Assembly (NCBI RefSeq): GCF_007362775.1
Contig: NZ_CP041692.1
Location: 4,278,001-4,342,000, forward strand
Direction of reading: 5' to 3'
Length of the DNA: 64,000 bases
Source: Microlunatus elymi
GTDB taxonomy: Bacteria; Actinomycetota; Actinomycetes; Propionibacteriales; Propionibacteriaceae
Part shown: positions 8,549 to 16,427 of the stretch, piece by piece
Numbering within the stretch: position 1 is the stretch's first letter
How the letters are laid out: each line of letters starts with the position of its first letter
The notes under the pieces: model-generated
Seen by the model: only the letters and a program-made list of their open reading frames with translations
The model's database searches: none
What the model was told of the DNA's origin: nothing
Translations under genes and position numbers: made by a program

Positions 8549-9448
8549 ATGGCCGAGCCCGGGTGGTACCCCGATCCCTCAGCCTCCCCCGGCCGGTTCC
8601 GCTATTGGGACGGTGAGCGGTGGGCGGCCGAGTCGGTCGCCGACCCGAATCGCCGGCGGCGGATCATCGTGATCGGCAGCGTGCTCGCGCTGGCCGTGGT
8701 GATCATGGGCGCGTTGGTGATCATCTTCCGTCCCGACCACAATCCCGTCGGTACGCCGCCGCCGGTGATCGCCAGCGGTCCGTCCAGGTCCTCGACGGCC
8801 GGCTCACCGACACCCGGTTCCCGTACCACGTCGACAGCTTCCGACGCCGCGTCGCCGACCTCGGCCGGCTCGACCCCGACGGCGAAACCGCCGGTCACCC
8901 GGTGCCCGGACGGCGAACCGACCAGGACCGTCGACCACCCCTCGGACGGCCGAGTGCACGGCGGAGCGCTCTCCTTCCAGCCGATCTCCGGGTCCGGCTT
9001 CGGCAAGCCGGACGTTCTTGATCATTTCGGCTGGTGGTACGACGAACACGGCCAGCAGGCGAAGATCACCGACGACGACACCGGATCGGTCTGGCCGCAA
9101 TGGATCGCCGTCGGCACGGTCGCCATCCAGCCGGGATTCCAAACCCCACAACAAGCAGCCGAGCTCTCGACCCGGTGCGCGATCAGCGCCGGCGACTACC
9201 GCGGCTACACCGACAGCAAGACGATCAGCAGTGCCAAGATCACCATCGACGGCCAGGACGCGTGGAAGACGATCACCGAGGTCAGCGTTGCAGGGCGGGC
9301 GATGAAGGGCGACCAGATCACCGTGATCGTCGTCAACGCCGGACCGCCCGGCTCCTATTCGATCTTCCTCGGCACCGCCCCGATCGGCGACCCCGACCGG
9401 ACCAAGATCATCTCCACCGCGGTCTCCGGACTCCGCGTCGACGGCTGA
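8549..9448 (+). CDS. DUF2510 membrane-anchored protein, third of three paralogues
   Basis: 299 residues from ATG at 8549, which puts the DUF2510 motif (GWYPDPSA, RFRYWDG) at the N-terminus as in the other copies; an upstream in-frame start at 8504 would add unrelated residues. A span follows at about 50-70, then a Ser/Thr/Pro linker and a domain with DGRVHGGALSF, a PQQAAELSTRC segment and a closing VSGLRVDG, which parallels AGLRVD and SGLKVGG in copies one and two. Probable end of the three-gene unit. The conserved C-terminal domain is not one I can name. Confidence 0.84.
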   Translation: MAEPGWYPDPSASPGRFRYWDGERWAAESVADPNRRRRIIVIGSVLALAVVIMGALVIIFRPDHNPVGTPPPVIASGPSRSSTAGSPTPGSRTTSTASDAASPTSAGSTPTAKPPVTRCPDGEPTRTVDHPSDGRVHGGALSFQPISGSGFGKPDVLDHFGWWYDEHGQQAKITDDDTGSVWPQWIAVGTVAIQPGFQTPQQAAELSTRCAISAGDYRGYTDSKTISSAKITIDGQDAWKTITEVSVAGRAMKGDQITVIVVNAGPPGSYSIFLGTAPIGDPDRTKIISTAVSGLRVDG

Positions 9449-9453
9449 CCTGT

Positions 9454-10005
9454 CTATTTCTTGATCGCGTAGCGCAGGTGGGTGACGCCGGCTCCGGGCA
9501 CGACCTCGAGGGGCGAAAGCTTGACGTGCTGGGTCAACGGCGCGAAGAACGGTCGGCCCGAGCCGAGCAGCACCGGCACTTGATGCAGGATCACCTCGTC
9601 GACGAGGCCCGCGTCGATCGCCGACGCGAGCGTGACGCCGCCCTGGATCCCGACGTCCTTGCCGCCGGCGAGTTCACGAGCCCGCTCGAGTGCGGACTCG
9701 ACGTTGCCGGCGAAGCTCTGCCGGTCCGAGTCGACGTACTCGGCAGGCTGGGGGCGATGACTGACGACCACCATCGGAGCCGTGGGATGAGGACTCCCGC
9801 CCCCGAAGCCCTCACAGTCGTCGTAGGTCGTACGGCCGGTGACCACCGCACCGACCCGGTCGGCGAGCGCCGTGAAGTAGGCGGAGTTGTGTGGGTCGCT
9901 GTACCAGTCGAACAGCGTGCCGCCGTCGCCCAGGCCGCGACCCGGCCCGGGGTCGCGGCCGGTGATGAAGCCGTCGACGGACACGGCCAATGCGGCGAAG
10001 ATCAT
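9454..10005 (-). CDS. Dihydrofolate reductase family protein (RibD C-terminal type)
   Basis: 183 residues of the RibD C-terminal/bacterial DHFR-like fold: N-terminus MIFAALAVSVDGFITG, a VGAVVTGRTTYD nucleotide-pocket segment and IQGGVTLASAIDAGLVDEV, the usual Gly-Gly turn. Such proteins bind NAD(P)H and reduce small molecules, but most stand-alone members have no known substrate. ATG at 10005 is preferred because AAGGAG lies just upstream. It is divergent from the HxlR gene at 10094 across a short region carrying an inverted repeat, the usual arrangement of an HxlR regulator and its target. Confidence 0.88.
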   Translation of the reverse strand: MIFAALAVSVDGFITGRDPGPGRGLGDGGTLFDWYSDPHNSAYFTALADRVGAVVTGRTTYDDCEGFGGGSPHPTAPMVVVSHRPQPAEYVDSDRQSFAGNVESALERARELAGGKDVGIQGGVTLASAIDAGLVDEVILHQVPVLLGSGRPFFAPLTQHVKLSPLEVVPGAGVTHLRYAIKK

Positions 10006-10017
10006 GATCCACTCCTT

Positions 10018-10076
10018 CGGGGTTCCTTGAAGAGACCCCAAGACCGTAGCACACCGAGTTTCCCCAGGGAACCCCG
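10018..10076. promoter_or_regulatory. Inverted repeat between HxlR and reductase genes, candidate operator
   Basis: CGGGGTTCC at 10018-10026 is repeated exactly in inverted orientation as GGAACCCCG at 10068-10076. The two arms sit beside the start of each divergent gene, so one regulator bound to both could control both promoters. The HxlR protein encoded next door is the natural candidate. Confidence 0.45.
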
Positions 10077-10093
10077 AGAGGTAGGGTCGAGCC

Positions 10094-10543
10094 ATGCAAA
10101 GGACCCAGTTCGGTACGGCGGCGTGCTCCATCGCGCGCACCTTGGACGTCATCGGTGAGCCGTGGTCGCCGCTGATCCTGCGGGACGTCTGGGTCGGGAT
10201 GCACCGCTTCGACCAACTCCAGGCCGACCTCGGCATCTCGCGCAAGGTGCTCACCCAACGGCTCAACCATCTGGTCGAGCAAGGGATCCTCGAGCGCCGC
10301 GCGTACGACGCGCGCCCCCGGTTCGACTACCACCTCACCACGAAGGGGGCCGACCTGGTCGAGATGCTCATGGTGATGGTGCGCTGGGGCGACCGGTGGC
10401 TCGCCGGACCCGACGGTCCGCCTGTCCTCTACCGCCACCACGCCTGCGGCGAGATCGCACACGTCGACCCGCGCTGCAGCCACTGCGGCGAGCCGATGCA
10501 TCCGAACGACGTCGACCTGATCCCCGGCCCGGGCGCACACTGA
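10094..10543 (+). CDS. HxlR family transcriptional regulator
   Basis: 149 residues. The N-terminal 100 form the HxlR winged helix: CSIARTLDVIGEPWSPLILRD (with the family-defining Cys), FDQLQADLGISRKVLTQRL as the recognition region and a wing ending in YHLTTKGADL. The tail holds HHACGEI and CSHCGEPM, a four-ligand pattern that could bind zinc and is seen in a subset of HxlR proteins. It probably controls the divergent RibD-like reductase and itself; a redox or electrophile signal through the Cys would fit but is inference. Confidence 0.88.
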   Translation: MQRTQFGTAACSIARTLDVIGEPWSPLILRDVWVGMHRFDQLQADLGISRKVLTQRLNHLVEQGILERRAYDARPRFDYHLTTKGADLVEMLMVMVRWGDRWLAGPDGPPVLYRHHACGEIAHVDPRCSHCGEPMHPNDVDLIPGPGAH

Positions 10544-10545
10544 CG

Positions 10546-11709
10546 CTACGAGCGGAGGCTCCTTAGCCCAGTGCGGATTTCGCTGATCAGGATCTCGGGT
10601 TGCTCGAGAGCTGCGAAGTGTCCGCCTTTGCCCGCTTCGCCATAGTGAATCAGGTTGGAGTAGGTGTCTTCGATCCAGCTTCGTGGCAGTCGTGGGATGT
10701 CGCGCGGGAACACAGTGACCGCGACCGGCAGCGTGAGCTTTGGGCCAGCTAGGCTGCCCGAACTGTTCTCCCAGTAGATGCGGCCGGACGACGCGGCACT
10801 GTTTGTGAACCAGTGCAGCGAGATTGCGTCGAGCATGTCATCAGTGTTGAGCGCGTACTCGGCGAGCCCGTTGTTGTCCGTCTTGGATTGAAACTTTTCG
10901 TAGATCCAGGCGGCCTGGCCGGCCGGAGAGTCTGCCAGGGCGAATCCGACGGTCTCCGGCTTCGTCGCCTGGAGGTGGTTTGATCCGCCGAGATTGCCGG
11001 TGTAGAGGGCGAGGGTGTCCACGGCGTAGCGTTCTTCGGGTGACAGCGTTTCAGGGATTTGTGCGGGGAAGGCGTACTGAGTGTTCAAGTGAATCCCGAG
11101 AAGGCCGACAGGCCGCATCGCCCCGAGGGCGGAGGTTACGACGGCACCCCAATCACCGCCTTGCGCGGCCCAGTTCTCATAGCCGAGACGCCTCATGAGG
11201 TCCACCCATGCGGTTGCGATACGTGACACGGTCCACCCGGTCTCGGTCGGCTTTTGGGAAAACCCGAATCCAGGCAGCGACGGAATGACGACGTCGAATG
11301 AGTCTTCGGCCGCTCCTCCGAACGCCACCGGGTCAGTGAGTGGGCCAATGAGTTGCAGGAACTCGACGATCGAGCCGGGCCAACCGTGCGTCAAAATCAG
11401 CGGCATAGACTTCGGATTCTTCGACTTAACGTGGATGAAGTGAATGTCCAACCCATCGATCGCCGTCACGAACTGAGGAAAGCGGTTGAGCTCTCGTTCG
11501 AATCGGCGCCAATCGTATTCTCGCCCCCAGTAGTCGATCAGCGATTTGGCATTCTCCAAGCGGACACCTTGCGTCCAATCGGGGACAGTTTCCGCGTTCG
11601 GCCATCGCGTTCTGGCAAGTCGTAACTTCAGGTCCTCGATCTCGGAGTCCGAGATCGCGACGGTGAATGGGCGGATAGAGGTTGTAGGCGCGGGTGCCGA
11701 TGAGGTCAT
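10546..11709 (-). CDS. Epoxide hydrolase family protein (EHN domain)
   Basis: 387 residues: N-terminal epoxide hydrolase EHN domain (about 12-120) followed by an alpha/beta-hydrolase core. Visible catalytic elements are the oxyanion HGWPGS, the nucleophile elbow GGDWG with its Asp, and a C-terminal GGHFAALEQP with the His. These enzymes open epoxides by an Asp-ester mechanism; physiological substrates are mostly unknown. No signal peptide. Codon use is visibly less GC-rich than in the neighbours (many TTT, GTT, AAG and CAG-poor stretches), which suggests later acquisition. Convergent with the HxlR gene, only 2 bp between their stops. Confidence 0.9.
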   Translation of the reverse strand: MTSSAPAPTTSIRPFTVAISDSEIEDLKLRLARTRWPNAETVPDWTQGVRLENAKSLIDYWGREYDWRRFERELNRFPQFVTAIDGLDIHFIHVKSKNPKSMPLILTHGWPGSIVEFLQLIGPLTDPVAFGGAAEDSFDVVIPSLPGFGFSQKPTETGWTVSRIATAWVDLMRRLGYENWAAQGGDWGAVVTSALGAMRPVGLLGIHLNTQYAFPAQIPETLSPEERYAVDTLALYTGNLGGSNHLQATKPETVGFALADSPAGQAAWIYEKFQSKTDNNGLAEYALNTDDMLDAISLHWFTNSAASSGRIYWENSSGSLAGPKLTLPVAVTVFPRDIPRLPRSWIEDTYSNLIHYGEAGKGGHFAALEQPEILISEIRTGLRSLRS

Positions 11710-11772
11710 TGTCTTGCTCTCCTGAACTTTCGGTTCGGGTGTGGCTTCCGGAGCGACTACGCGGCTCCGAAT

Positions 11773-13677
11773 TCAGGGCATCCCTGCCGCCTGCCTGCGA
11801 TGCTTCCGGGCTTGCAGTTGGGCTTGTGCCGTGGTGATGGCCGCCGCGAGGGTCACCCGGTCGTAGCTGCCGTAATGACGGGCGCCGTTGATGAAGAAGG
11901 TCGGCGTGCCAGTGGCGCCGCTCAGATCCGCCGACTCGACATCCTGGGCGACCCGGGCCTGGTGAGTGTGGTCCGACAGCTCGCGGTCGAATCGATCGAC
12001 GTCGAGCCCGAGCTGGCGGGCATGCCGGAGCAGATCGTCGGGCGTGAGCTGATTCTGTTGGGCCAACAGCAGATCGTGCATTTCCCAGAATTTTCCCTGC
12101 GTTGCGGCGGCTTCGGTGGCTTCGGCGGCCAGCAGTGCATCGGGGTGCACATCGGTCAGTGGGAGATGACGCCAGACGAATCGCACATCCTCCTCGGCCA
12201 GCAAAGAACGAGCAATGGATTCCGCCTGGCCGCAGTGCGGGCATTGGAAGTCACCGAATTCGATCACCGTGATCGCGGCGTCGACCGGACCGCGGACGTG
12301 GTCCAGCTCGACGTCGACGGCCGGTACCAAGTCCTGAACGACACTGGCATCCCCGATCAGGGTCCGTGCTCGACGCTGTGCCGGCAGTAGGCCGATCATC
12401 CGATAGATCAGCCAGGTGAGGAGCGCGGCCATCGCTGCCGCGCTGAGCACACCGAGCTTCGCCTCGGCCAATTCCATACCGCTGAAGGCACGGTCGGCGA
12501 TCAGGAGGGCAACGGTGAGACCGATACCGGCCAGCGTTCCGCTGCCGAGGACGCCGCCCCAGCCGATCGGTGGCTGCGCCCGGCCCTTGCTCAGTCGCGT
12601 GACCAGGAAGGATCCACCGAACACGCCGACCGGCTTGCCGATCACATAACCGGCCAGGATGCCGAGGGTGAGTGGACTGGTGTACGCCTGGCGCAGGAAG
12701 CCAGGGCTCAAGGCGATGCCGGCGTTGGCCAGGGCGAAGACCGGAACGATCAGGTAGCTGGTCCATGGGTGGAACCGCGCCTGGAGCCGCTCGTTCGGCG
12801 ACAGGGTGGTGGTCAGGCTGAGGCTGGCCGAGCGGGCAAGATCGGGGGTGGGTTGTTCACGGAATTGTCTGACCAGCCGGGTCGCTTGCTCCAGGCGGTT
12901 GCGTTCGGGGGTGTAGGCCGAGGCGGACAGGCCGGTCAATAGGCCGGCAACGACAGGATCGACGCCGCTGTTCAGCAGCGCGGCCCAGAGCAGAAAGCCC
13001 AGTAATCCCGGCAGCCACCGCGGCCCAAGGTGTAAGGCCGTGCTGAGTAGGAGCAGGCCGAAGGCGACCGCGGCGGCGATCAGGTTCGGCACTTGGATGT
13101 CGTTGCTGTAGACGAACGTGATCACCAGCAGGGAGGCGAGATCGTCGACCACGAAGATGGTGAGCAAGAAGACCCTTACGCGTTGGGGTGCGCCGCGGCC
13201 GACAATGTTGAGTAGTCCGAGCGCCAACGCGGTGTCGCTGGACATCGTGACGCCCCACCCTTGGCCGGCCGGGGTGGCGGCGTTGGCTGCCAGGAAGATG
13301 AGGATCGGGATCGCCATCCCGACCAGGGCCGCCAGGAAGGGAAGTATCACTCGCCGACGTTCGCGAAGGTCACCGAGGTCGAACTCGCGCCGGGCCTCGA
13401 GCCCGACGACGAGGAAGAACAGCGTCATCGCTCCGTCATTGACCCAGGTCCGCAGATCGTGGGCGACGCTGAGGTCACCGACGCTGATGCCGAGCCGGGT
13501 CTGCCACAACGCGTCGTACGACCCTTGGGCGGCGTTGGCCCAGACGAGTGCCAAGACGACTGCTCCCAGCAGCACGCCGCCGCTGCCAGACTCGGTTTGC
13601 AGGAACGCACGCAGCGGCGAACCGCGCCGACGCCTCCACAGGCTCTGCGCGGTCGAGTCGGTCGCCGTCGTTGCCAT
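11773..13677 (-). CDS. nhaA: NhaA Na+/H+ antiporter fused to a DsbA-like thioredoxin domain
   Basis: 634 residues against about 390 for classical NhaA. Residues 1-420 are an NhaA antiporter with 11-12 spans; the Asp of SSDTALAL and the Asp pair of FVVDDLASLL correspond to Asp133 and Asp163-164 of E. coli NhaA. Residues about 450-625 form a DsbA-family thioredoxin domain with CPHC active site (DFQCPHCGQAE) and the cis-Pro loop TGTPTFFING. Fusions of this kind are known in actinobacteria. The domain may face the cytoplasm or the outside depending on span number, so its redox role is open. Its ATG overlaps the stop of a short upstream frame (TGATG). Confidence 0.93.
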   Translation of the reverse strand: MATTATDSTAQSLWRRRRGSPLRAFLQTESGSGGVLLGAVVLALVWANAAQGSYDALWQTRLGISVGDLSVAHDLRTWVNDGAMTLFFLVVGLEARREFDLGDLRERRRVILPFLAALVGMAIPILIFLAANAATPAGQGWGVTMSSDTALALGLLNIVGRGAPQRVRVFLLTIFVVDDLASLLVITFVYSNDIQVPNLIAAAVAFGLLLLSTALHLGPRWLPGLLGFLLWAALLNSGVDPVVAGLLTGLSASAYTPERNRLEQATRLVRQFREQPTPDLARSASLSLTTTLSPNERLQARFHPWTSYLIVPVFALANAGIALSPGFLRQAYTSPLTLGILAGYVIGKPVGVFGGSFLVTRLSKGRAQPPIGWGGVLGSGTLAGIGLTVALLIADRAFSGMELAEAKLGVLSAAAMAALLTWLIYRMIGLLPAQRRARTLIGDASVVQDLVPAVDVELDHVRGPVDAAITVIEFGDFQCPHCGQAESIARSLLAEEDVRFVWRHLPLTDVHPDALLAAEATEAAATQGKFWEMHDLLLAQQNQLTPDDLLRHARQLGLDVDRFDRELSDHTHQARVAQDVESADLSGATGTPTFFINGARHYGSYDRVTLAAAITTAQAQLQARKHRRQAAGMP

Positions 13678-13805
13678 CAGCCACGACTGCTGTCAGGACA
13701 CATCTGGGCCCGTCGGAGGATCCCCTGCCAGGACGCCGCAACCAGCCAGCTGGCGACGAAGACCGCCTGGGCGACCAGTCCGAGCCGCACGTATGAGTTG
13801 CTCAT
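13677..13805 (-). pseudogene. DUF998 remnant or small membrane peptide upstream of nhaA
   Basis: A 42-residue frame with a strong GAAGGAG site 8 nt before its ATG at 13805. It begins MSNSYVRLGLVAQAVFVASW and continues LVAASWQG, which resembles the first membrane span of DUF998 proteins (about 200 residues), then diverges into an unrelated Arg-rich tail. Its TGA overlaps the nhaA ATG, so translation of nhaA may be coupled to it. Either it is the stump of a deleted DUF998 gene that now supplies the initiation signal for nhaA, or it has become a small membrane peptide. Confidence 0.55.
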
Positions 13806-13885
13806 CGACAACGCTCCTTCAGGGTTGTAGCCGAGGTTCTGAGCAGTGTTTGCTCAGGACGGGTTGCTGTTTGACCGTGGGCGAC

Positions 13886-14509
13886 TCAGCCGGTGAATTC
13901 GTCGACGCCGAGGGCGAAGTCCCAGTGGCCGACCCCGTTGTTGGCGAGGCTGACGGTGAGCAGGCCCATTCCTTCCAGCCAGTGCGCCATCTTCAGACCA
14001 CCGGCGTCCACGGGGCGCAGCCCGAGGCTCTCGATGAATGCCGACACGTCCGCTTTGGCCTGCGCGTTGTCGCCGGCGATGAAGACGTTCGGCCGGCCCT
14101 CCTCCAAGACGTTGCGGAAGATCGTGTTGAACGCCTTCACCACGCTGGCGTCGGCCGGGGCCACGTTGGCGGCTTCCTGCGCAACAGAGGTCTCCTCGCC
14201 GTAGGCCAGTCCGTCGAACGTGGCGTTGAAAGGGTTGCTGATGTCGACGATGACTTTGCCCGCGAGGGCGTCTGCGTACTCGACGACCACGGGCACGACA
14301 GCGTCGTACACCAAGGCGGTGATCACGATGTCGCCGGCCGGGACCGCGCCCCACTCGCCGGTCGTCGCGCTGCCGCCCAGCGCCTTGGCCAGGTCTTCGG
14401 TCTTGGACTGATCGCGGCCCATGACCTCGACGCTGTTGCCGCCGGCCACCGCCAGCATGCCGATCGCGCGGGCCATGTTCCCCGTACCGATAAGGGTGAT
14501 GCTGCTCAT
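13886..14509 (-). CDS. NADPH-dependent F420 reductase-like NAD(P)-binding oxidoreductase
   Basis: 207 residues of the F420:NADP oxidoreductase/NADP oxidoreductase family: N-terminal Rossmann motif ITLIGTGNMARAIG, a KVIVDISNPFN turn, a SVVKAFNTIF segment and a C-terminal GPLKMAHW-like segment (GGLKMAHWLEGM). It probably transfers hydride between NADPH and a partner such as F420 or another acceptor. ATG at 14509 is chosen because the Rossmann strand starts immediately after it. Divergent from a TetR regulator, with two similar candidate operators between them, so it is probably the regulated gene. Confidence 0.85.
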   Translation of the reverse strand: MSSITLIGTGNMARAIGMLAVAGGNSVEVMGRDQSKTEDLAKALGGSATTGEWGAVPAGDIVITALVYDAVVPVVVEYADALAGKVIVDISNPFNATFDGLAYGEETSVAQEAANVAPADASVVKAFNTIFRNVLEEGRPNVFIAGDNAQAKADVSAFIESLGLRPVDAGGLKMAHWLEGMGLLTVSLANNGVGHWDFALGVDEFTG

Positions 14510-14567
14510 GAGGTTGCTCTCTTCCCACTGGAGTGATGAGGAATCCGAAACAGCTCGGCCCTTAAGA

Positions 14568-14633
14568 ACACCGGTCTGTGTACGTAACGTATCCGTGATG
14601 GGCCACCAGCGCAAGCTAAGTACACCGATCGGT
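14568..14633. promoter_or_regulatory. Two direct copies of a 12-bp TetR-type operator candidate
   Basis: ACACCGGTCTGT at 14568-14579 and ACACCGATCGGT at 14622-14633 agree at 10 of 12 positions. The second contains the perfect palindrome ACCGATCGGT (14624-14633), typical of TetR dimers. They lie 58 and 23 bp from the two divergent starts, so a repressor here would control both the oxidoreductase and tetR. Confidence 0.5.
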
Positions 14634-14656
14634 ACCGACTGTTTTATGCTGAGGTC

Positions 14657-15301
14657 ATGACCGAGTTGGAGAAGGGCCCGTTGGGCCAGCGCCGCGGCAG
14701 AGGCGCACGCGAACGCATCCTCAGCGCATCCCAGCAGCTGTTCCGCGATCAGGGCATCACTCGCACCGGCATGGACCAACTCTGCGCCGTGGCCCAGGTG
14801 TCCAAGCGCACCGCCTACCAGCACTTCGCCAACAAGGACGAACTCGTCGCGGAGTACCTACGCCACTTCAATCCCGACAGAACCATGCCCGGCGCGTTCG
14901 AACGCACCGACCTCTCACCTCGCGAACGACTCCTCGCCGCCTTCGAACTGCCCCCATCCACGCCGCTATGCCCCTACCTCGCGGCGGCCGTCGAACTCCA
15001 CGACCCCGAACATCCCGCGTCCCAGTACGCGCGCGACTACAAGATCGCCGTCGCCGCGCGATTCACCGAAACCGCCCGCGAAGCCGGCGCCACCAACCCC
15101 GAGCAACTCGGCGAACAACTCGCCCTGCTCCTGGACGGCGCCTCGGTCCGCACCCGAGTCCTCAACAGTGATTCCTTCCCCACCGCCGCCGCCATCGCCG
15201 CCGTCCTCATCGACAACGCCATCCCCAAGCCATCCGCACAGCAGCCCACCGGTGACCACAGAACCACTGGATCAACGCCGGCTCCGGTGGAAGGCCAATG
15301 A
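14657..15301 (+). CDS. TetR/AcrR family transcriptional regulator
   Basis: 214 residues. The N-terminal 60 form the TetR HTH: RERILSASQQLFRDQG, ITRTGMDQLCAVAQVSKRTAYQHF and KDELVAEYL. The rest is a helical ligand-binding domain of TetR_C type. ATG at 14657 lies just after the candidate operators. The gene is divergent from the F420/NADP oxidoreductase, which it probably represses until an inducer binds. The C-terminal 25 residues are a polar, probably disordered tail. Confidence 0.9.
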   Translation: MTELEKGPLGQRRGRGARERILSASQQLFRDQGITRTGMDQLCAVAQVSKRTAYQHFANKDELVAEYLRHFNPDRTMPGAFERTDLSPRERLLAAFELPPSTPLCPYLAAAVELHDPEHPASQYARDYKIAVAARFTETAREAGATNPEQLGEQLALLLDGASVRTRVLNSDSFPTAAAIAAVLIDNAIPKPSAQQPTGDHRTTGSTPAPVEGQ

Positions 15302-15413
15302 CAGCTGGTCTCCCATCTCCGCGCCGGCAGCCGGGCACCCAGGCTGAGCCTGCAATCGTGCGCCCTCAACCGATCCCGTTCCGGGCGGTCCGCGCACCGG
15401 GTACGGCGGTCAA

Positions 15414-16246
15414 TCAACGTCGACAGTTCAGACTGTCATAGATCGTCGATGTGTCGACCTTGGGCAGCTCAGACGCAACGATCCGAACCGTATCCGCAAG
15501 CAAGGCGTGCAAGCCCGGTGCTCCTTGAGCAGGACCCGTACCCAACGCCGCGAACAGTCGGTCACCGAAGTCAGCCGGTGCACGAGTGAAGCGATCAGCC
15601 AGCTGCCGTGACCACTTGAACGGCGGATGCTCGATATAGATCCGGTTGACGGCACACAGTGTGCCGAGGAGCACGTCGGTGACATCAGAGCAGGCACGAT
15701 GCAGCATGGCCAGGTCGTCGCGCTCGACCAGCGCCGGCCAAAGCCGCCAATGCCTGAGCCGATCCGGGGTCAGGAAACCGGCAGCGGTGACCACCGCCAG
15801 ACCGCGCGGGTAGGTTCCGGCGCTGCGCCAGTCTGCGACCCGCGCTTCGCCGTAGAGAACACTTCACCTTCCTGGATTGCCGACATCCGCATCTGACGGA
15901 CCAAGTACAGGTCGCGCGGTGCGGCAAGCGAGGCGATCCAGCGATCGACCTCGTCGGCCGCGAATCCGCTCACGGTCACGTCGACCCCGAGAACCCGAAC
16001 GTCCTCGGACCACTCGCCATCGTCGGCGTCGTAGGGCCACAGGCTCGTGACGTCGCCCTTCAATGCCGAGGCTGGGGCCTTTCGCTGGGCATCTGACGGC
16101 TGCCTCTGCCAATCGATATCGAGCTCGACATCGGAGACCTCATCGCCCCTGCCACGGCCGAGTGAACCTCCCAGCACCACCGCTGACACGTTCCCCATGG
16201 CGACGTACCGGTCGGCCAATCGTCGCGCGACATGTCGTTTGTCCAC
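15414..16246 (-). pseudogene. Nucleotidyltransferase (DUF4037-like), frameshifted
   Basis: Two overlapping frames together encode one protein of about 276 residues. The first (from ATG 16246) carries the nucleotidyltransferase pattern VVLGGSLGRGRGDEVSD with the downstream acidic ELDIDW, as in aminoglycoside adenylyltransferase-like folds. The second continues with a DUF4037-like helical part (ACSDVTDVLLGTLCAVNRIYI, then KWSRQLADRF). The frame changes at about 15853-15862, where the minus strand reads GTTCTCTACG; removing two bases restores a smooth FYGEARVADW reading. This could be inactivation or a sequencing error. Adjacent to an APH-like kinase gene, divergently arranged. Confidence 0.75.
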
Positions 16247-16427
16247 CAGGCGAACCTATCCACCTGAAGAGATCCAACCGCCCACGGCGGATCTCGATCA
16301 GCGCGGCCGAGGATCCGAGTCTGGTCTCCGGAGATCAGACGGCTGGCGCCCATGAACGTACGGCGCATTAGGATCGGCACGGAATTCTGTTTGCGGACGC
16401 GCAGACCCATCTGGGCAACATGCCTCA

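Noticed and set aside
15302-15413. Further accessory genes between tetR and the nucleotidyltransferase remnant
   Set aside because: The 112-bp gap is too short and shows no start with a ribosome binding site.
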